DNA of 44,224 bases, from NCBI RefSeq assembly GCF_008042125.1, contig NZ_RDBI01000054.1, positions 232,662 through 276,885 on the forward strand. Direction: 5' to 3'. A program made the translations under genes and the position numbers. Source of the stretch: Streptomyces sp. MS191. GTDB lineage: Bacteria > Actinomycetota > Actinomycetes > Streptomycetales > Streptomycetaceae. Shown here piece by piece: positions 1-8,321 of the stretch. Position 1 is the stretch's first letter, and every line of letters starts with the position of its first letter. The notes beneath the pieces were generated by a model. That model ran no database searches. It was not told the origin of the DNA and was given only the letters and a program-made list of their open reading frames with translations.

Positions 1-184
1 CCTCGCCCGCGCCATCAACACCCTCCCCGAACGGGAGAAGACCGTCGTCACGCTCTACTACTACGAGGGCCTCACCCTCGCCGAGATCGGCCACGTCCTC
101 GGCGTCACCGAGAGCCGCGTCAGCCAGATCCACACCAAGTCCGTCCTGCAGCTCCGCGCCAAGCTGGCCGATGTAGGGCGCTGA
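1..184 (+). pseudogene. whiG: 3' end of a second whiG copy, cut by the window edge
   Basis: This encodes the last 60 residues of the WhiG sigma factor (region 4, from [10 protein letters not shown] to KLADVGR) followed by TGA at 182-184. It is the exact inverted match of the 3' end of the complete whiG on the minus strand (823-1659). Only the tail is visible because the window starts inside it. It may be the original chromosomal copy in its native orientation, with the minus-strand copy an inverted duplicate, or the reverse. It converges on the tetR gene that follows. The assignment is certain from sequence identity; whether two copies exist in the cell is not. Confidence 0.85.
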
Positions 185-196
185 GTCCGGAGGGCC
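1..196. repeat. Left arm of inverted repeat (whiG tail)
   Basis: Positions 1-196 are the reverse complement of 811-1006 with no mismatch in the parts I compared. The arm ends in CCGGAGGGCC, after which the two sides diverge. The left arm is open-ended because it meets the window edge. The 614-base spacer contains only the tetR gene. The arm is coding sequence, not a transposon end. Confidence 0.9.
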
Positions 197-211
197 CCCG
201 GAAGCGTGTGG

Positions 212-793
212 TCAGCCGCGGACGCCGCGGAGCGCCATCGCGACCGCTGCCTCGGTGATCCGTTCCGGGTCCTCGGCGGCGCCGAGCTCGATGCGGCGCA
301 CGGCCGCGTCGACGACGCCCTGGAGGAGCATCGCGCCGAGGCGGGGCTGCTCCTGGCCGAGGCCGCCGAGGGCTTCGACGATCATGGTGACGAGTCCGCC
401 GTGCGCGGCGCGGATCTTCTCGCGGGCTCCGTCGTCCAGCTCGCTCACGGAGATCGCGACGACGGCCCGGTGGCGGCGGTCCCCGACGAGCTCCAGCTGC
501 TTGCGGACGTAGGCCTCGACCTTGCCCTCGGAGGTCGCGGCGCCGGCCATGGCGGCTTCGACCTCCGCCGCCCAGACGGGGAAGTCGACGGCGCACAGCT
601 CCTCGACGACGGCGGCGCGGGAGCGGAAGTACTCGTACACCGAGGACCGGGCGAGGCCCGTGCGCTCGGCGAGGGCGGGGAAGGTCAGCGCCTCCGTACC
701 GCCTTCGGACAGCAGGGATCGCGCGGCGTCCAGCAGGGCGCCGCGCTGCATCGTCCGGTGCTCGGCCACACTGGCCGCTCGAATCCTGGGCAC
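212..793 (-). CDS. TetR/AcrR-family transcriptional regulator
   Basis: A 193-residue DNA-binding repressor of the TetR family, expected to act as a dimer on a small-molecule-responsive operator. The N-terminal helix-turn-helix lies at about residues 38-57 (FPALAERTGLARSSVYEYF), typical of the family, followed by an all-helical ligand domain ending GVRG. The GTG at 793 is chosen because it leaves about 15 residues before the first helix; the ATG at 751 is an alternative. It starts 29 bases after the whiG stop, yet its upstream region is cut at 810 by the inverted whiG copy, so its natural promoter may be missing here. A CGGTCGTACAG stretch just upstream could be part of an operator. The ligand and targets cannot be told from sequence. 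Confidence 0.85.
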   Translation of the reverse strand: MPRIRAASVAEHRTMQRGALLDAARSLLSEGGTEALTFPALAERTGLARSSVYEYFRSRAAVVEELCAVDFPVWAAEVEAAMAGAATSEGKVEAYVRKQLELVGDRRHRAVVAISVSELDDGAREKIRAAHGGLVTMIVEALGGLGQEQPRLGAMLLQGVVDAAVRRIELGAAEDPERITEAAVAMALRGVRG

Positions 794-810
794 GGCTCCA
801 CTGTACGACC

Positions 811-1006
811 GGCCCTCCGGACTCAGCGCCCTACATCGGCCAGCTTGGCGCGGAGCTGCAGGACGGACTTGGTGTGGATCTGGCTGACGCGGCTCTCGGT
901 GACGCCGAGGACGTGGCCGATCTCGGCGAGGGTGAGGCCCTCGTAGTAGTAGAGCGTGACGACGGTCTTCTCCCGTTCGGGGAGGGTGTTGATGGCGCGG
1001 GCGAGG
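811..1006. repeat. Right arm of inverted repeat (whiG tail)
   Basis: Reverse complement of 1-196. It covers the final 184 bases of the complete whiG (823-1659) plus 12 bases downstream, ending at 811 within GGCCCTCCGG. Beyond 810 the sequence is the tetR upstream region, with no homology to what follows position 196. Confidence 0.9.
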
Positions 1007-1659
1007 AGTCTTCGCAGTTCGCGGTCCTCGGCGACCTCGACCGGGTTGTCGGCGGCGGTGTCCTCGAGGGTGTCCATGAGGGACAGGCGGTCGCCGCCCT
1101 CGCCGCCGACGTGCAGGAGCTCTTCGAGGGCGACGACGTTCGCCAGGGACAACTGGCTGAAAACGGTGTGCAGTTCCTCGAGGGTGATCTCCATCTCCGC
1201 GGCGACCTCGCTCTCGGAGGGTGTGCGGCGGAGCTGGGCTTCGAGGGTGGCGTAGGCGCGCTCCACGTTGCGGGCCTTCTGGCGTACGGAGCGCGGGATC
1301 CAGTCGAGGGCGCGCAGTTCGTCGATCATCGCGCCGCGGATGCGGGTGATGGCGTAGGTCTCGAACTTGATCGCGCGTTCGACGTCGAACTTCTCGATGG
1401 CGTCGATGAGTCCGAAGACTCCGGAGGACACGAAGTCGGCCTGTTCGACGTTGGACGGCAGACCGACGCTGACCCGGCCGGCGACGTACTTGACGAGGGG
1501 CGAGTAGTGCAGGATCAGCTGTTCGCGCAGTCGCTCGTCGCCCGTGTCCTTGTACGACCGCCACAGCTCGTCGAGCGATGTCGGTGCGGGCGGTCGCACG
1601 ATGCCCCGGGCTGCTGGGGGCACCGCAGCGCGGTCAGACCCGGAGGTGTGCTGGGGCAT
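823..1659 (-). CDS. whiG: RNA polymerase sigma factor WhiG
   Basis: A 278-residue sigma factor of the FliA/WhiG group. In Streptomyces it commits aerial hyphae to sporulation by transcribing whiH and whiI, and it is held by the anti-sigma factor RsiG with c-di-GMP. The N-terminal MPQHTSGSD sequence is the usual WhiG start and fixes the ATG at 1659. Region 2 contains [20 protein letters not shown], and region 4 ends with the helix-turn-helix [20 protein letters not shown] weak AAGG lies upstream of the start. The 239 bases between it and the dprA remnant (1660-1898) presumably hold its promoter; I see half of a BldD-like box there (GCGTGA) but not a full site. The product is full length and intact. 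Its 3' end is duplicated in inverted orientation at 1-184. Confidence 0.97.
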   Translation of the reverse strand: MPQHTSGSDRAAVPPAARGIVRPPAPTSLDELWRSYKDTGDERLREQLILHYSPLVKYVAGRVSVGLPSNVEQADFVSSGVFGLIDAIEKFDVERAIKFETYAITRIRGAMIDELRALDWIPRSVRQKARNVERAYATLEAQLRRTPSESEVAAEMEITLEELHTVFSQLSLANVVALEELLHVGGEGGDRLSLMDTLEDTAADNPVEVAEDRELRRLLARAINTLPEREKTVVTLYYYEGLTLAEIGHVLGVTESRVSQIHTKSVLQLRAKLADVGR

Positions 1660-1898
1660 GCGTTGCCTTGAGCCGTTCTGCCGTGGAGTGAGTCTGGCTG
1701 TGTGTCCGGTAGGGAATCCTGGTGAGCGTAGCGTGACTGGACTGTTGCGGTGAGCGAACCTCTGCGGATCGCACCGGTCCGGGGGGACGTGCTCGCCCAC
1801 ATCTTCGAACCCGGGCCGTGGCGCGTGTCGGCCCCTCGGGTGCGGCCGAGAGAACTCGTTTGTTCATCGGCATCACCTTTTCACCCGAATGCTCCAGG

Positions 1899-2939
1899 TC
1901 AAGTACCGCCTCGCCGGGCGTTCGGCCGCTGTATGGCGCGGGTCGTCAACTTCCAGTCGTCCGTGTGCCGTTCGACGAACCCGAGGGAGTGGAGTTCGTA
2001 CAGCCGGGCGAGGGTGTCGTCGGGTGAGGTGCCGGCTCGGCGGGCGATCTCGGCGGCGGGGATGGCGTGGCGGGCGGGGAGGGCTTCGAGGACACGGGTG
2101 CAGCCGGGGTCGAGGAGGTCTCTGGGGACGACGGGGCCGCGTCGTTCGGGGGCGAGTTCGCCCATGTCGCCGATGAGTTCGACGATGTCGTCGACGTCGG
2201 TGACGAGGGTGGCGTCGGTGCGCAGGAGTTCGTGGACGCCTGCGGAGAGGCCGCTGCTGACGGGGCCCGGGACGCCCATGGTGTGGCGGCCGAGGCGTCG
2301 GGCGGCGCGGGCGGTGACGAGGGAGCCGCTGCGGTGTTCGGCTTCGACGACGACGGTGCCGCGGGTGAGGGCGGCGATGACCCGGTTGCGGAGGATGAAG
2401 CGGCTGGGGGTGGGGTGGCTGCCGGGCGGGAGTTCGCCGATGACCAGGCCCTGTTCGGTGATGCGTCGGATGAGGCCGGCGTGGCCGCGAGGGTAGGGGG
2501 TGTCGACGCCGCAGGCGAGGACGGCGACGGTGGCTCCCCGGGCGGCGAGTGCTCCTCGGTGGGCGGCGCCGTCGATGCCGTAGGCGGCTCCGGAGACGAC
2601 GACCCAGCCGCGTTCGGCGAGGTCGGACGCGAGGGTGGTGGCGGTGTGGGCTCCGTAGGGCGTGCAGGCGCGGGCGCCGACGAGGGCGACGGAGCGCAGG
2701 GCCCAGGTGCGGAGGTCGGCTCTACCGTGGATCCAGAGGCCGATGGGCCGGGTGTCGCCGAGGTCGTCGAGTTGCCGGGGCCATTCGGTGTCGCCGGGGA
2801 TGACGAGTCGGCCGCCGTGGGCGTGGATGGCGTCGAGGTCGTGTTCGGGTCGGGTGTCGGCGGCGCGTCGTCGCCAGCCGTCGAGGCGTCTGTCGCTGGT
2901 GCCGGGGAACGGTGTCGCGCCGGTGGCCGGGGGCGGATC
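1899..2939 (-). pseudogene. dprA: DprA (DNA processing protein A), 5'-truncated
   Basis: The reading frame encodes about 345 residues of DprA, the protein that loads RecA on incoming single-stranded DNA. The Rossmann-like core is present: VALVGARACTPYG, the VSGAAYGIDGAAHRGAL nucleotide-site motif, VIGELPPG and RFILRNRVIAAL, then the C-terminal winged-helix-like domain ending at the TGA at 1899. The N-terminal domain of about 50 residues is absent. Near 2930-2948 the sequence passes, out of frame, into an M23 peptidase gene. In Streptomyces dprA normally lies directly upstream of whiG on the same strand, as here. Without its start and N-terminal domain it is probably not expressed correctly. 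The deletion may be real or a chimeric join. Confidence 0.85.
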
Positions 2940-3376
2940 GGGGGCCGCTGGAGGAGGAGCAGGGGGTTCAGGTAGGTGTCGCCTCTCAGCAGGCCCCAGT
3001 GCAGGCAGGACCGCGGGCAGTGCGGTGCGGTGTCCGGGAGTGGGGTGGCGACCGTGGCCACCACCTGGCCGCGGGTGACGGTGTCGCCGCGGGTGACGAG
3101 GGGCGACACCGGTCCGTAGGTGGTGCGCAGGGGTGGGTCGCCGCTGCCGGGCAGGGTGATCGTGAGGACGCCGCGGCCGGCGACGGGGCCCGCGAACGTG
3201 ACCAGGCCGGGCGTCGTCGCGCGGACGTCGGTGCCCGGGGGTGCGGCGAGGTCGACGCCGCGGTGGCCCGGGGCGTACGGCCCGGCGGGTGGTTCCCAGC
3301 CGTGGAGGACGTCCGGGGGTGCGGGGCCGACGGGCCACGTGAGGGCGAGGGTGAGGATCCATGTCGTGAGGTGCAT
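2940..3376 (-). pseudogene. Secreted M23-family metallopeptidase, 3' end joined to dprA
   Basis: The first 143 or so residues are a secreted zinc peptidase of the LytM/M23 type, which cuts peptidoglycan cross-bridges. A signal peptide ([19 protein letters not shown]) leads into GHRGVDL (zinc ligands H38 and D42) and SCLHWG (H126 with W127), the core of a compact M23 domain. The recognisable sequence ends at LNPLLLLQ near 2948. The frame then stays open as nonsense over the dprA region, so the annotated 476-residue frame is a chimera. The gene is divergent from rpsB, its usual place in Streptomyces. The catalytic domain looks essentially complete; only the last residues and the natural stop are lost. 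Confidence 0.8.
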
Positions 3377-3629
3377 GGGGAAACGGTCTCGCGGCGGGGG
3401 GATTCGTGGGGATCATGGCGGATATCTGTGGACTACCGGCCGGCTGTGGACAGTGCCGTCACCCGGGACGCCCGGGGTCCCGTACACTTCCTATGGCGAC
3501 CCGGGTCACCGGGTCGACTTCGCACGCCCCGCCTCCACCTTCACCGGTCGTGGCAGCGCCTTTCGGTCCTTCGTGGCACGGCGCGTCGGGGCGTCAGGAC
3601 ATAACCGAGAAACCCAAGGAGATACGGCC

Positions 3630-4529
3630 ATGGCCGTCGTCACGATGCGGGAGCTGCTGGAGAGCGGCGTCCACTTCGGTCACCAGACCCGTCGCTGGAA
3701 CCCGAAGATGAAGCGCTTCATCTTCACCGAGCGCAACGGCATCTACATCATCGACCTGCTCCAGTCGCTGTCGTACATCGACCGCGCCTACGAGTTCGTC
3801 AAGGAGACCGTCGCGCACGGCGGCTCCATCATGTTCGTGGGTACGAAGAAGCAGGCCCAGGAGGCCATCGCCGAGCAGGCGACGCGCGTCGGCATGCCGT
3901 ACGTCAACCAGCGTTGGCTCGGTGGCATGCTCACCAACTTCTCCACCGTCTACAAGCGTCTGCAGCGCCTCAAGGAGCTCGAGCAGATCGACTTCGAGGA
4001 TGTGGCCGCGTCCGGCCTCACCAAGAAGGAGCTCCTGGTCCTCTCCCGCGAGAAGGCCAAGCTGGAGAAGACCCTCGGTGGTATCCGCGAGATGCAGAAG
4101 GTGCCGAGCGCCGTCTGGATCGTCGACACCAAGAAGGAGCACATCGCCGTCGGTGAGGCGCGCAAGCTCCACATCCCGGTCGTCGCGATCCTCGACACCA
4201 ACTGCGACCCCGACGAGGTCGACTACAAGATCCCGGGCAACGACGACGCGATCCGCTCCGTCACCCTGCTCACCCGCGTGATCGCCGACGCCGTCGCCGA
4301 GGGCCTCATCGCCCGTTCCGGCGCCGCGACCGGCGACTCGAAGCCGGGCGAGAAGGCCGCCGGCGAGCCGCTCGCCGAGTGGGAGCGCGACCTGCTCGAG
4401 GGCGAGAAGAAGGCCGACTCGGACGAGTCCGCCGAGAAGCCGGCCGAGGCTCCGGCCGCTGCCGAGGCTCCGGCCGCCGAGGCGCCCGCCGCCGAGGAGG
4501 CCCCGGCCGCCGAGGGCGAGCAGGCCTGA
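3630..4529 (+). CDS. rpsB: 30S ribosomal protein S2
   Basis: A 299-residue ribosomal protein of the small subunit, which binds near the 16S rRNA head-body junction and helps recruit S1. The start [27 protein letters not shown] is the classic S2 N-terminus, preceded by AAGGAGA about eight bases upstream of the [16 protein letters not shown] and VGTKKQAQ-type motifs follow. The C-terminus carries an acidic Ala/Pro/Glu-rich tail of about 60 residues, usual in Streptomyces and absent in short S2 proteins. It is first in the rpsB-tsf block. The 253 bases upstream are shared with the divergent peptidase gene and should hold the promoter, although I see no convincing -35/-10 pair. Confidence 0.99.
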   Translation: MAVVTMRELLESGVHFGHQTRRWNPKMKRFIFTERNGIYIIDLLQSLSYIDRAYEFVKETVAHGGSIMFVGTKKQAQEAIAEQATRVGMPYVNQRWLGGMLTNFSTVYKRLQRLKELEQIDFEDVAASGLTKKELLVLSREKAKLEKTLGGIREMQKVPSAVWIVDTKKEHIAVGEARKLHIPVVAILDTNCDPDEVDYKIPGNDDAIRSVTLLTRVIADAVAEGLIARSGAATGDSKPGEKAAGEPLAEWERDLLEGEKKADSDESAEKPAEAPAAAEAPAAEAPAAEEAPAAEGEQA

Positions 4530-4570
4530 CCCACGGCCTGACCTTCACAGGTCCGGTTGTTTCGGATGTC

Positions 4571-4599
4571 GACGGCGGGGGCGTGTCGCCCCCGCCGTC
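4571..4599 (+). terminator. Intercistronic hairpin between rpsB and tsf
   Basis: A perfect 13-bp stem (GACGGCGGGGGCG at 4571-4583 paired with CGCCCCCGCCGTC at 4587-4599) closes on a TGT loop. There is no long T tract, as is common in actinobacteria. It may partly end transcription after rpsB, or protect the rpsB 3' end and set the lower level of tsf. Confidence 0.7.
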
Positions 4600-4641
4600 C
4601 ACCCGTAGATCTTTCAGACTTCGAGAGAGAAACTCAGACTC

Positions 4642-5478
4642 ATGGCGAACTACACCGCCGCTGACGTCAAGAAGCTCCGTGAGCTCACCGGCGCCGGCAT
4701 GATGGACTGCAAGAAGGCGCTGGACGAGGCCGAGGGCAACGTCGACAAGGCCGTCGAGGCCCTGCGCATCAAGGGCCAGAAGGGCGTCGCCAAGCGCGAG
4801 GGCCGTTCCGCCGAGAACGGCGCGGTCGTCTCCCTCATCGCCGACGACAACACCTCCGGTGTCCTCGTCGAGCTGAAGTGCGAGACGGACTTCGTCGCCA
4901 AGGGTGACAAGTTCCAGGCCGTCGCCAACGCGCTCGCCGCGCACGTCGCCGCCACCTCCCCGGCCGACCTCGAGGCGCTTCTCGCGTCCGAGATCGAGCC
5001 CGGCAAGACCGTCCAGGCTTACGTCGACGAGGCCAACGCCAACCTCGGCGAGAAGATCGTCCTGGACCGCTTCGCGCAGTACGCCGACGGCTTCGTCTCG
5101 GCCTACATGCACCGCACCATGCCCGACCTCCCGCCGCAGATCGGTGTCCTCGTCGAGTTCGACAAGGAGAACGCCGAGATCGCCAAGGGTGTCGCGCAGC
5201 ACATCGCCGCCTTCGCGCCGAAGTACCTCACCCGTGAGGACGTCCCGGCCGAGGTCGTCGAGACCGAGCGTCGCGTCGCCGAGGAGACCACCCGCGCCGA
5301 GGGCAAGCCCGAGGCCGCGCTCCCGAAGATCGTCGAGGGTCGCGTCAACGGCTTCTTCAAGGACGCCACGCTGCTCGGCCAGCCGTACGCGCTGGACAAC
5401 AAGAAGTCCGTCCAGCAGATCCTGGACGAGGCCGGTGTCACCCTGAAGCGCTTCACGCGCATCAAGGTCGGCATCTGA
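4642..5478 (+). CDS. tsf: Elongation factor Ts
   Basis: A 278-residue guanine-nucleotide exchange factor that regenerates EF-Tu-GTP during translation. The N-terminal UBA-like domain reads [27 protein letters not shown]. The core signature [12 protein letters not shown], which contacts the EF-Tu magnesium site, lies near residue 80. Length matches other Streptomyces EF-Ts. It follows rpsB by 112 bases containing a strong hairpin. Two short hairpins directly after the stop (5479-5495 and 5500-5514) may end or slow transcription before the pyrH leader. Confidence 0.99.
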   Translation: MANYTAADVKKLRELTGAGMMDCKKALDEAEGNVDKAVEALRIKGQKGVAKREGRSAENGAVVSLIADDNTSGVLVELKCETDFVAKGDKFQAVANALAAHVAATSPADLEALLASEIEPGKTVQAYVDEANANLGEKIVLDRFAQYADGFVSAYMHRTMPDLPPQIGVLVEFDKENAEIAKGVAQHIAAFAPKYLTREDVPAEVVETERRVAEETTRAEGKPEAALPKIVEGRVNGFFKDATLLGQPYALDNKKSVQQILDEAGVTLKRFTRIKVGI

Positions 5479-5555
5479 GTCCGTACGCAACGGACGCCGG
5501 ACCCCGGTAGGGTCTGAAGCGGTTGTCCGCGTTCGCGTAGGACGATCGCAGATCT

Positions 5556-5614
5556 GACGAGGAGGCCATTGCCGTAGGGGAAACCGCAAGGACCCACCGG
5601 CAATGGCCTTCGTC
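5556..5614 (+). promoter_or_regulatory. Candidate structured RNA leader of pyrH
   Basis: A long nested hairpin lies 22 bases before the pyrH ATG. The outer helix GACGA/TCGTC (5556-5560 with 5610-5614) is followed by a two-base GG bulge and a perfect 12-bp helix, AGGCCATTGCCG (5563-5574) with CGGCAATGGCCT (5598-5609). Inside, GGG (5578-5580) can pair with CCC (5593-5595). After an AAA/A internal loop, CC-GCAA-GG forms a GNRA-capped tip (5584-5591). There is no T tract after it, so a simple terminator is unlikely. The left arm also contains a GAGGAGG resembling the real ribosome site at 5625-5630. I do not recognise it as a named riboswitch. Confidence 0.6.
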
Positions 5615-5636
5615 GTATGTGCACGAGGAGATCTCC

Positions 5637-6401
5637 ATGAACCAGGGCGCCGCACAGGGCGACGACATCCACGGCAAAAAGGCCGGACGCTTCATGCTGA
5701 AGCTGTCCGGTGAGGCATTCGCCGGCGGCGGCGCACTCGGCGTCGACCCCGACGTCGTGCACAAAATCGCGCGCGAGATCGCCGCGGTCGTCCGCGACGG
5801 TGCGGAGATCGCGGTCGTGATCGGCGGCGGAAACTTCTTCCGCGGCGCAGAGCTGCAGGTGCGCGGCATGGACCGGGCGCGCTCCGACTACATGGGCATG
5901 CTCGGCACCGTCATGAACTGCCTCGCCCTCCAGGACTTCCTGGAGAAGGAAGGCATCGACTCCCGCGTCCAGACCGCCATCACCATGGGCCAGGTCGCGG
6001 AGCCTTACATCCCGCTGCGTGCCGTGCGCCACCTGGAGAAGGGCCGTGTGGTCATCTTCGGTGCGGGCATGGGCATGCCGTACTTCTCCACCGACACCAC
6101 GGCCGCCCAGCGTGCCCTGGAGATCGACGCCGAGGCCCTGCTGATGGGCAAGAACGGTGTCGACGGGGTCTACGACTCCGACCCGAAGACCAACCCCGAC
6201 GCGGTCAAGTTCGACGCGCTGGAGTACGGCGAGGTGCTCTCCCGCGACCTCAAGGTCGCCGACGCCACCGCCATCACCCTGTGCCGTGACAACACCCTGC
6301 CGATCCTCGTCTTCGAACTGCTCGCCGAGGGCAATATCGCGCGCGCGGTGAAGGGTGAGAAGATCGGCACTCTCGTGAGCGACCAGGGCACCCGGGCCTG
6401 A
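5637..6401 (+). CDS. pyrH: Uridylate kinase (UMP kinase)
   Basis: A 254-residue cytoplasmic hexameric enzyme that phosphorylates UMP to UDP with ATP, feeding UTP and CTP synthesis; bacterial PyrH is usually activated by GTP and inhibited by UTP. It belongs to the amino-acid kinase fold: [10 protein letters not shown] at the N-terminus, [11 protein letters not shown] for phosphate binding, and [18 protein letters not shown] near residue 175. The ATG at 5637 is preferred over an upstream GTG (5619) because GAGGAG sits six bases before it. It is preceded by a strongly folded leader and followed by frr after 94 bases, the standard actinobacterial order. Confidence 0.98.
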   Translation: MNQGAAQGDDIHGKKAGRFMLKLSGEAFAGGGALGVDPDVVHKIAREIAAVVRDGAEIAVVIGGGNFFRGAELQVRGMDRARSDYMGMLGTVMNCLALQDFLEKEGIDSRVQTAITMGQVAEPYIPLRAVRHLEKGRVVIFGAGMGMPYFSTDTTAAQRALEIDAEALLMGKNGVDGVYDSDPKTNPDAVKFDALEYGEVLSRDLKVADATAITLCRDNTLPILVFELLAEGNIARAVKGEKIGTLVSDQGTRA

Positions 6402-6495
6402 GCCTGAACCGGGTACCGCCCCGCGAGGGGATGGACAGAGCCCTGCCGGTCGTACACCGTGCAGGACAAGACGCGACGACACGCAGGAGCAAGTG

Positions 6496-7053
6496 GTGAT
6501 CGAAGAGACCCTCCTCGAGGCCGAGGAGAAGATGGAGAAGGCCGTCGTGGTCGCCAAGGAGGACTTCGCCGCGATCCGCACCGGCCGTGCGCACCCGGCG
6601 ATGTTCAACAAGATCGTGGCCGACTACTACGGTGCGATCACGCCGATCAATCAGCTGGCGTCGTTCTCGGTGCCCGAGCCGCGCATGGCCGTGGTGACCC
6701 CGTTCGACAAGAGCGCGCTGCGCAACATCGAGCAGGCGATCCGCGACTCGGACCTCGGCGTCAACCCGAGCAACGACGGCAACATCATCCGTGTGGTGTT
6801 CCCCGAGCTGACCGAGGAGCGCCGCCGCGAGTACATCAAGGTCGCCAAGGGCAAGGCCGAGGACTCGAAGATCTCGATCCGTTCCGTGCGCCGCAAGGCG
6901 AAGGAGACCATCGACAAGCTGGTCAAGGACGGCGAGGTCGGCGAGGACGAGGGCCGTCGCGGCGAGAAGGAGCTCGACGACACCACCGCGAAGTACGTCT
7001 CGCAGGTGGACGAGCTGCTCAAGCACAAGGAAGCCGAGCTGCTCGAGGTCTGA
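6496..7053 (+). CDS. frr: Ribosome recycling factor
   Basis: A 185-residue factor that, with EF-G, splits the post-termination ribosome. The protein has the full RRF form: a long three-helix bundle ([17 protein letters not shown], then the C-terminal [18 protein letters not shown] helices) around a small domain with the RTGRAHP motif near residue 30. Two adjacent GTG codons occur (6493 and 6496); the second gives the usual N-terminus and lies about eight bases after GGAG. Its stop overlaps the cdsA start (TGATG), so the two are co-transcribed and probably translationally coupled. Confidence 0.98.
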   Translation: MIEETLLEAEEKMEKAVVVAKEDFAAIRTGRAHPAMFNKIVADYYGAITPINQLASFSVPEPRMAVVTPFDKSALRNIEQAIRDSDLGVNPSNDGNIIRVVFPELTEERRREYIKVAKGKAEDSKISIRSVRRKAKETIDKLVKDGEVGEDEGRRGEKELDDTTAKYVSQVDELLKHKEAELLEV

Positions 7054-8156
7054 TGAACGACTCTTCCTGGGGGGCCCCGGCCGGCACCACCGGCTACTGG
7101 GGACCCGACCAGGGACCCCATCCGGCGGGTCCCCTCTTCGATGGGCAGAACGCAGCGCAGACTCGGCCCATGCCCATCGTGCCCGACGTTCCGGCCGCCG
7201 GAGACCAGGATGACGACCGGGGGGCCGCTCGCCTGAGCGGTCCCCTGTTCCGTGACGAGAACCCGTCCCGTGACGAGAAGCCGCAGGAGCCCATGCCCAC
7301 CCCGCACCAGCCTGCTACGGCTCCGCAGCCCCCGCAGAAGAAGAGCGCGGGGCGAGACCTGGGTGCGGCCATAGGGGTCGGCGTCGGGCTCGGCGCCGTC
7401 ATCATCGCGTCGCTGTTCATCTGGAAGGCCGCGTTCGTCGGCGTCATAACGGTCGCCGTCGTCGTCGGACTGTGGGAGCTCACCTCCCGTCTCCAGGAGC
7501 GCAAGGGCATCAAGGCGCCGCTCGTACCGCTCGCGGTCGGCGGCGCGGCGATGGTCGTGGCCGGGTACGTGCGGGGGCCGGAGGGTGCCTGGGTCGCCAT
7601 GGCCCTGACGGCTCTCGCGGTGCTCGTGTGGCGGATGACGGAGCCCCCCGAGGGTTACCTGAAGGACGTCACCGCGGGTGTCTTCGCGGCGTTCTACGTG
7701 CCGTTCCTGGCGACGTTCGTGGCGTTGATGCTCACCGCCGACGACGGTCCGCAGCGGGTGCTGACGTTCCTGGTCCTGACGGTCGTCAGCGACACGGGGG
7801 CGTACGCGATCGGCTGGCGCTTCGGCAAGCACAAGCTGGCGCCGAGGATCAGTCCCGGGAAGACCCGTGAGGGTCTGTTCGGGGCGGTGGCGTTCGCGAT
7901 GGCGGCCGGTGCGCTGTGCATGGAGTTCATGATCGACGGCGGTGCCTGGTGGCAGGGCCTGCTGATGGGTCTCGCGGTGGCGGCGAGCGCGACGCTCGGC
8001 GACCTCGGTGAGTCGATGATCAAGCGGGACCTCGGCATCAAGGACATGGGCACCCTGCTGCCGGGGCACGGCGGGATCATGGACCGGCTGGACTCGCTGC
8101 TGCCGACGGCCCCGGTCGTGTGGCTGCTGTTCGTGATCTTCGTCGGGTCGGCCTGA
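7053..8156 (+). CDS. cdsA: Phosphatidate cytidylyltransferase
   Basis: A 367-residue membrane enzyme that makes CDP-diacylglycerol from phosphatidate and CTP, the entry point to phospholipid synthesis. About 100 hydrophilic, Pro/Asp-rich residues come first, with two GPLF repeats (near residues 28 and 65); this long cytoplasmic N-terminus is typical of actinobacterial CdsA. About eight transmembrane helices follow. The family signature, SMIKRDLGIKDMG then LLPGHGGIMDRLD, lies near the C-terminus. The ATG overlaps the frr stop. A strong terminator follows at 8173-8210, closing the rpsB-cdsA block. Confidence 0.97.
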   Translation: MNDSSWGAPAGTTGYWGPDQGPHPAGPLFDGQNAAQTRPMPIVPDVPAAGDQDDDRGAARLSGPLFRDENPSRDEKPQEPMPTPHQPATAPQPPQKKSAGRDLGAAIGVGVGLGAVIIASLFIWKAAFVGVITVAVVVGLWELTSRLQERKGIKAPLVPLAVGGAAMVVAGYVRGPEGAWVAMALTALAVLVWRMTEPPEGYLKDVTAGVFAAFYVPFLATFVALMLTADDGPQRVLTFLVLTVVSDTGAYAIGWRFGKHKLAPRISPGKTREGLFGAVAFAMAAGALCMEFMIDGGAWWQGLLMGLAVAASATLGDLGESMIKRDLGIKDMGTLLPGHGGIMDRLDSLLPTAPVVWLLFVIFVGSA

Positions 8157-8172
8157 GCGTTACCCGTGTGGC

Positions 8173-8210
8173 CGAAGGGCCCGTCGTCCTCCGGGGCGGC
8201 GGGCCCTTCG
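8173..8210 (+). terminator. Terminator hairpin after cdsA
   Basis: A perfect 11-bp stem, CGAAGGGCCCG (8173-8183) with CGGGCCCTTCG (8200-8210), separated by 16 bases, lies 17 bases after the cdsA stop. It ends the core block before the MFS transporter gene. Confidence 0.8.
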
Positions 8211-8321
8211 CACGTCCTCCGCGCCTCGCGGCCGGTCCCGGGGCGCGGGCGCCGGAGCGGGCCGGTCGCGGGGGAGTGCGGTCGCCGAGCCGAAACCCGG
8301 GCGTGTGGGGACAATACGGTC

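Noticed and set aside
1-1006. tetR carried by a transposon with 196-bp terminal inverted repeats
   Set aside because: The arms are coding sequence for the conserved end of whiG, there is no transposase, and no target duplication is visible.
1660-1898. A BldD box in the whiG promoter region
   Set aside because: Only one half site (GCGTGA) is present at the required spacing; the other half does not match.
1899-3416. A 505-residue DprA and an overlapping 476-residue peptidase in another frame
   Set aside because: Only the C-terminal 345 residues of the first and the N-terminal 143 of the second match their families. The rest is out-of-frame translation past the joint.
5103-6611. Long minus-strand frame opposite tsf and pyrH
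   Set aside because: It is a shadow of the plus-strand genes, with no family motif and a residue composition typical of antisense GC-rich DNA.
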